A stretch of 64,000 bases of DNA, from contig JAYKYS010000010.1 of NCBI GenBank assembly GCA_036924285.1, positions 20,311,001 to 20,375,000 of the forward strand, in the 5' to 3' direction. Positions 60,183 through 64,000 of this stretch are shown here, one piece after another. This stretch comes from Asterella californica (taxonomy: Eukaryota; Streptophyta; Marchantiopsida; Marchantiales; Aytoniaceae). The notes under the pieces were generated by a model. It was given only the letters and a program-made list of their open reading frames with translations. It was not told the DNA's origin and made no database searches. Every line of letters starts with the position of its first letter. Positions within the stretch are counted from its first letter, which is position 1. A program made the position numbers and the translations under genes.

Positions 60183-62400
60183 CTGTCGTGAATCAAACAG
60201 TAAGGTGATGTATGCACGTTTGGAGAGACATGAAGTGCCAGAATTTGAAAATTGAAGTAGAACTCTAAGGCGTAATTGTTTGGAACGTCATCTGTCCATC
60301 GATCAAGAGGATGAATTTGGCATCCCCTCTGTAATTGGGAGTTTTTACTGGCCTCTCTACCTACACTGCCCTACGACCAAAGTATTGTATCCTACAATAC
60401 GTATTTCTATTCACTTTATCTGACCAGTTTACAGCATTGTTGCCTTGGGCACTACATGTAATAGTTTTTTTCATACGATGATCGGCCATATCGAATAAAA
60501 AAAAGCTTTTTGTTATAGATATATGAATGTACCATATTTGTTTAGTATAATATCTTCATAAATATCATTTCGTTTTGCATATTCTATATTATATATTAAT
60601 ACTGATAAGTTTTTATCTACACTTGACACTATCTACTTTTTCAAATGGAATAATTATCTCTTGTTCTTTTTTTTCCTTTTTGGAGACTTTATGAGAGATG
60701 ATGGAGCAAAACTTCGCTGCTTCAGTATTTGTATTATGGGTTCACTCCTTTCTGTATCATCTGTGGAAATCTTTTTCATTTTTTCCTATTTTGGACGTAG
60801 TGGAATCCATTGTATATATCAACCTGAAAAACGCACATAATATCACTTTCTATCCAGATAGATATAATATATACAATCATGACAATAGACAAAAAGTTAT
60901 TTCAATTAGATGTGTTAGGGTCTTACCTTGGTGACTAAAAGCAGTAGTTTTGATCTCGTAAGCTTAGTTCAAAGGTATAACATCGCTACAAAAAAAGGTC
61001 TTGCTTTGGATCGATATTAACTTTGCTTCACCTGCAGACACAAAATATAAAAGAAGTTATAGCAAAGTGATAGGACTGCGAGACTAAGGGAAGTTACCTT
61101 CAAATGACCTTTACAGTCAACTTAACTCTCGCAACTCTCACAGAAAATAGTTTTGGTGACTATGTTTCCATCCCAAATTAAAATCTATTAAATAAGGAAT
61201 GAACTTATAGCTATTCACCAACTTTATAAATTATGGTGTAGTAAAACATAGTGGAAACATGTCAGGTCATGCCGGAGGGTCAGAGTGAAGATAACAAGTC
61301 AAAAACTGCGCATGGAATTCGAGAACGATTTGAAGCCGCGAGGGAGGGACGGAGGAAAGAAAGTCGGAACTCCTGTTTCCATCCCAAATAAAAATCTATT
61401 AAATAAACAATCAACTTACAACTATTCATCAACTTTACAAATTATGATTCACCTGGAAAAAAACTGCTCAATATTGAACAAATAAATTAATAAATTCCAA
61501 TAACATTGGCACTATAATAACTGTACTATACCACAACTGAATGATTGTGGTAAATTGATTTGAAATTCATTTACAAGTCAGAAAAGTCTTGATTAGTTTT
61601 CTCATATATCCATAGATATTCTGTTTTTTTCTCCACTCTCACTTATGTATTTTTCAAAGTTTTATTTGCAAAACAAAATGTTTCATATCATGCCAAGGGC
61701 TCTATTGAATAGAGCTAAAAGAAACCAATGGAGACTGACTCTGATGTGATGTGACTACTCGAGGCCAGTGCAAATACACGTCACTACTACATGCAGAGAG
61801 GGAGAGATATAAGGAGGATCTACCAAGAGATTCAAGTTAGATATAGAGGGTCCTCCAATTTGGGATGGAAATTGTCTAGGGACAAGGGAAGGATGAAGGA
61901 GAGAGAAGTGAAACTAAGCTAACAATCGGAGGCTGAATATATAGTGGAGGACCAAAAAAAGACGAGTTTCATTGACGCCAGGCAGTAAAGATCGAAACAA
62001 TACCATGATTAGCGAGAGAGAGAAGTGGAACTAAGCTAACAATCAGAGGCTCAATCTATAGTGGAGAGCAAAGAAAAAGACACTTTTCATTGGCGACCTT
62101 TGGGAGCATGATTAGCAGATCTTTGGAGAGTTTGAAATCTGCGCTCGTACTGCGGAGCGCTCAATCCCACGCCACATCGTACTCTCGGATGCCACAGGAT
62201 GGACCCTACATGCACATGCTGATTTCACACTCGGAAGTTGTTCACTTTTCGTTGAACACAGAAGAGAAGTGGTTATGAGACGCCAGGGACGTCTCAAGCG
62301 GTACTTAGACAATGTAAGAATCGCGGACGACCTGGTCACAATAGTGACCGTTGTTTTGATCTCCATCCCGAGCCACGGCAAGAGAAGGCTGATCGTGGAT
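60183..62400. other. AT-rich flank, probable remainder of the Helentron
   Basis: No intact gene is seen. Upstream exons of the RPA-like gene should lie here, and a splice-acceptor-like TTTTTCAG occurs on the minus strand near 60826, but the frames are too broken. Two direct copies of CTCCTGTTTCCATCCCAAAT-type sequence (61160 and 61370) and of GAAGTG..ACTAAGCTAACAATC (61905 and 62022) suggest small duplications. Confidence 0.35.
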
Positions 62401-62684
62401 GAGACGGAGGAGCTCGGGGAGGTTGTGGTGGTCGAGCTGGAGGTAGAGGTCTAGCACTTGGGAGAAGATCAGTCGGTCCACCGCATGCTACGACATCATA
62501 AGCAGGTATGGCTGCTCGAATTGAGCAGTTGGAGCAGAGGATAGCTAGTATGGCTATGGCTCAGCGGAGATCTGATGGAACAGAAGCTTCTACGTCTTAT
62601 GGAGGAGAAGGAGGTGATTTCGACTTCATGGCTGATGTGGTACAGATTGAGGCATATGAGACAGTGACTCGAGGTGCAGTACGT
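62370..62684 (+). pseudogene. retroelement gag-like fragment cut by the LTR
   Basis: One plus-strand frame reads an Arg/Gly-rich stretch (GGCGGRAGGRGLALGRRS), a TAG, then MAARIEQLEQRIASMAMAQR and GGDFDFMADVVQIEAYETV, ending exactly at the LTR boundary 62684/62685. It resembles the RNA-binding and following segment of a retroelement polyprotein. Which family is unclear. Confidence 0.45.
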
Positions 62685-64000
62685 TGTCAAGGTGAAAGTT
62701 TTCTTGAGAAGGGCGGAACCTTCTGGCTGTGATGTGATCGGAAGACTCTGATATTCATACTCAGAGAAGCGCTGAGCTTCTGACTGTGGTTGTTTTACTC
62801 AAAGGATAGGCTTTTCAGGTTACAATAGGGCGCTATAGGCACTCATACAAGTCTGCAGGAACCTCTATTATGTTCAGGAAGCAAAGTTAAGGTTCAATTA
62901 GTAGTAATAAGATCAGGCGGTGAACTTTAACGCTCAAAAAGAGGAAAACTATGATGGTTCAGACTTCTAAATATCTCCTACATGTAAAAGAGGCTCTACT
63001 GAGCACACACATGAAGTTTCAGCCTGAGATCAAATTCTAGCACCGAGATATGGACAGAACATCATGAGTAGAGAAATTACGGTAATTTCTAGCACCTAGA
63101 TGGCTATTTCGACCTAGAACAGGAAATTGGCTCCATCACTTTTGAAGATTCTTACAGAACTTGGAGTTCACAGCTTGCTGAACACCCGTATGAAATTGGG
63201 TCTGGTGGTTGTACATGGTTCTCCAGATCTCGTTCTCTGAAGTTGATGCTCTAGATTGAGAGCTTTTCAGACCTCCCCTGCTTCAGCGGTCGCCCTGAGT
63301 TACTCAATCACTCAAATGACATGAATCTTTCTGGACAGTCGTAGTCCTGCTGACAGTGAATGCAGCCACGCAGGTTTGAAGCGATTATCTCTTTTCTACT
63401 AGAATTGACACTCAAAACCTCAAAATCAACAAAAGTGATGCAGTTTCAACTCAATCTGAACTTCAATTTGGCATAACTCCTTCTTTATTGCTCCAAATTG
63501 ATCAAAAATTTCACTGACAGTGACTGGCACAACAAGCTCTATCTTCCTATGCTCTCAGATTTTAAAGTTTCCTCATCAAATGCTCGAACTCTCCTTTAGA
63601 CCTCTACTTCTAAAGTTAGAGTTTTACAAAAGACAGAAACGGACCAATGGGAGTTCATAGCTCCACTTGGCTGTCCTTTAGTGTCTTAATCTACGTGGTA
63701 ACTTAACTTCACTCATAGGCTACCACGTCAGTCCCCTAAAGTGTCAACGTAAATCTAAAACTACTTAAAATGACACGCAAATCTGAAAGATAACTTAAAC
63801 CAGCTAGAAAACGTGCATGGGCGACAAGTAAGTACAACCATGAGTTTAAAACTCTATGAACATGATAAACAATATACTATGACTCAAAATATATAACACC
63901 CTCGAGAATCGACTTCTCTGAGGTCTTAACTTCACTCAGAGAGGCTAACTCTTGGCTGAGAAGTGAATCATTTACTATGTGAAATGATTCACATCACGAC
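62685..64000 (-). repeat. gypsy 2 family LTR, near-complete
   Basis: One end is TGTCAAGG at 62685 (reverse complement CCTTGACA). The other starts TGTCGTGATG just at the window edge, so the full length is about 1317 bp. It carries the same two segments found separated and inverted at 52224-52994 and 54137-54640, here in their natural continuous order. It is a solo LTR or an end of another copy; the flank at 62684 is unrelated coding sequence. Confidence 0.88.

Overview
The window looks like nuclear DNA of a land plant. The main anchor is a complete 18-exon plus-strand gene (21858-28338) for a TMF/golgin-candidate-5 coiled-coil protein, with short introns and a plant-like exon order. The repeats are also plant-like: a Ty3/gypsy element with a methionyl-tRNA-type primer site and a chromodomain-like tail, and a Helentron-type Helitron with OTU, Rep, helicase and RPA-like parts. 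The mix suggests a bryophyte or lycophyte rather than a flowering plant, but that is an impression and not shown by the sequence.

Layout. 1-2695 (minus) is the 5' half of a Gln/His/Ser-rich protein gene with EAR-like motifs. 2700-11930 is its upstream flank, then AT-rich DNA with strong stem-loops. 11937-19084 is a complete but inactivated Ty3/gypsy element with 5-bp target duplications. 19090-21857 is flank, then the golgin gene. 28.3-34.9 kb is repeat-rich: a tandem duplication, a 0.8-kb foldback element full of tandem repeats, and minisatellites. 34914-36331 (minus) is a small spliced gene for a signal-peptide-bearing protein ending in a Cys-containing, DY-bearing tail, which I suggest is a peptide-hormone-like precursor. 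38475-40223 is a 1.7-kb element with 135-bp inverted termini that encloses exon-like sequence. 40.8-46.7 kb is a retroelement-like block with a decayed coiled-coil gag-like gene.

46.7-60.2 kb is the most unusual part. A minus-strand Helentron (RPA-like gene, OTU protease, Rep) was entered by a gypsy element inside its helicase domain. The composite has since been cut into blocks and rejoined in the wrong order and orientation. Three junctions (about 50755, 52993, 54641) separate half-genes and half-LTRs that would be continuous if the blocks were put back. The window ends in a second copy of the same long terminal repeat (62685-64000), inserted at the edge of another retroelement coding fragment.

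Only three genes look intact or likely functional: the partial Gln-rich gene, the golgin, and the small secreted protein. Most other coding signal is decayed transposon. Many of its stop codons are those expected from C-to-T change of Gln, Arg or Trp codons, as in methylated transposons. All splice sites and frames were worked out by eye; no alignment or database search was run.
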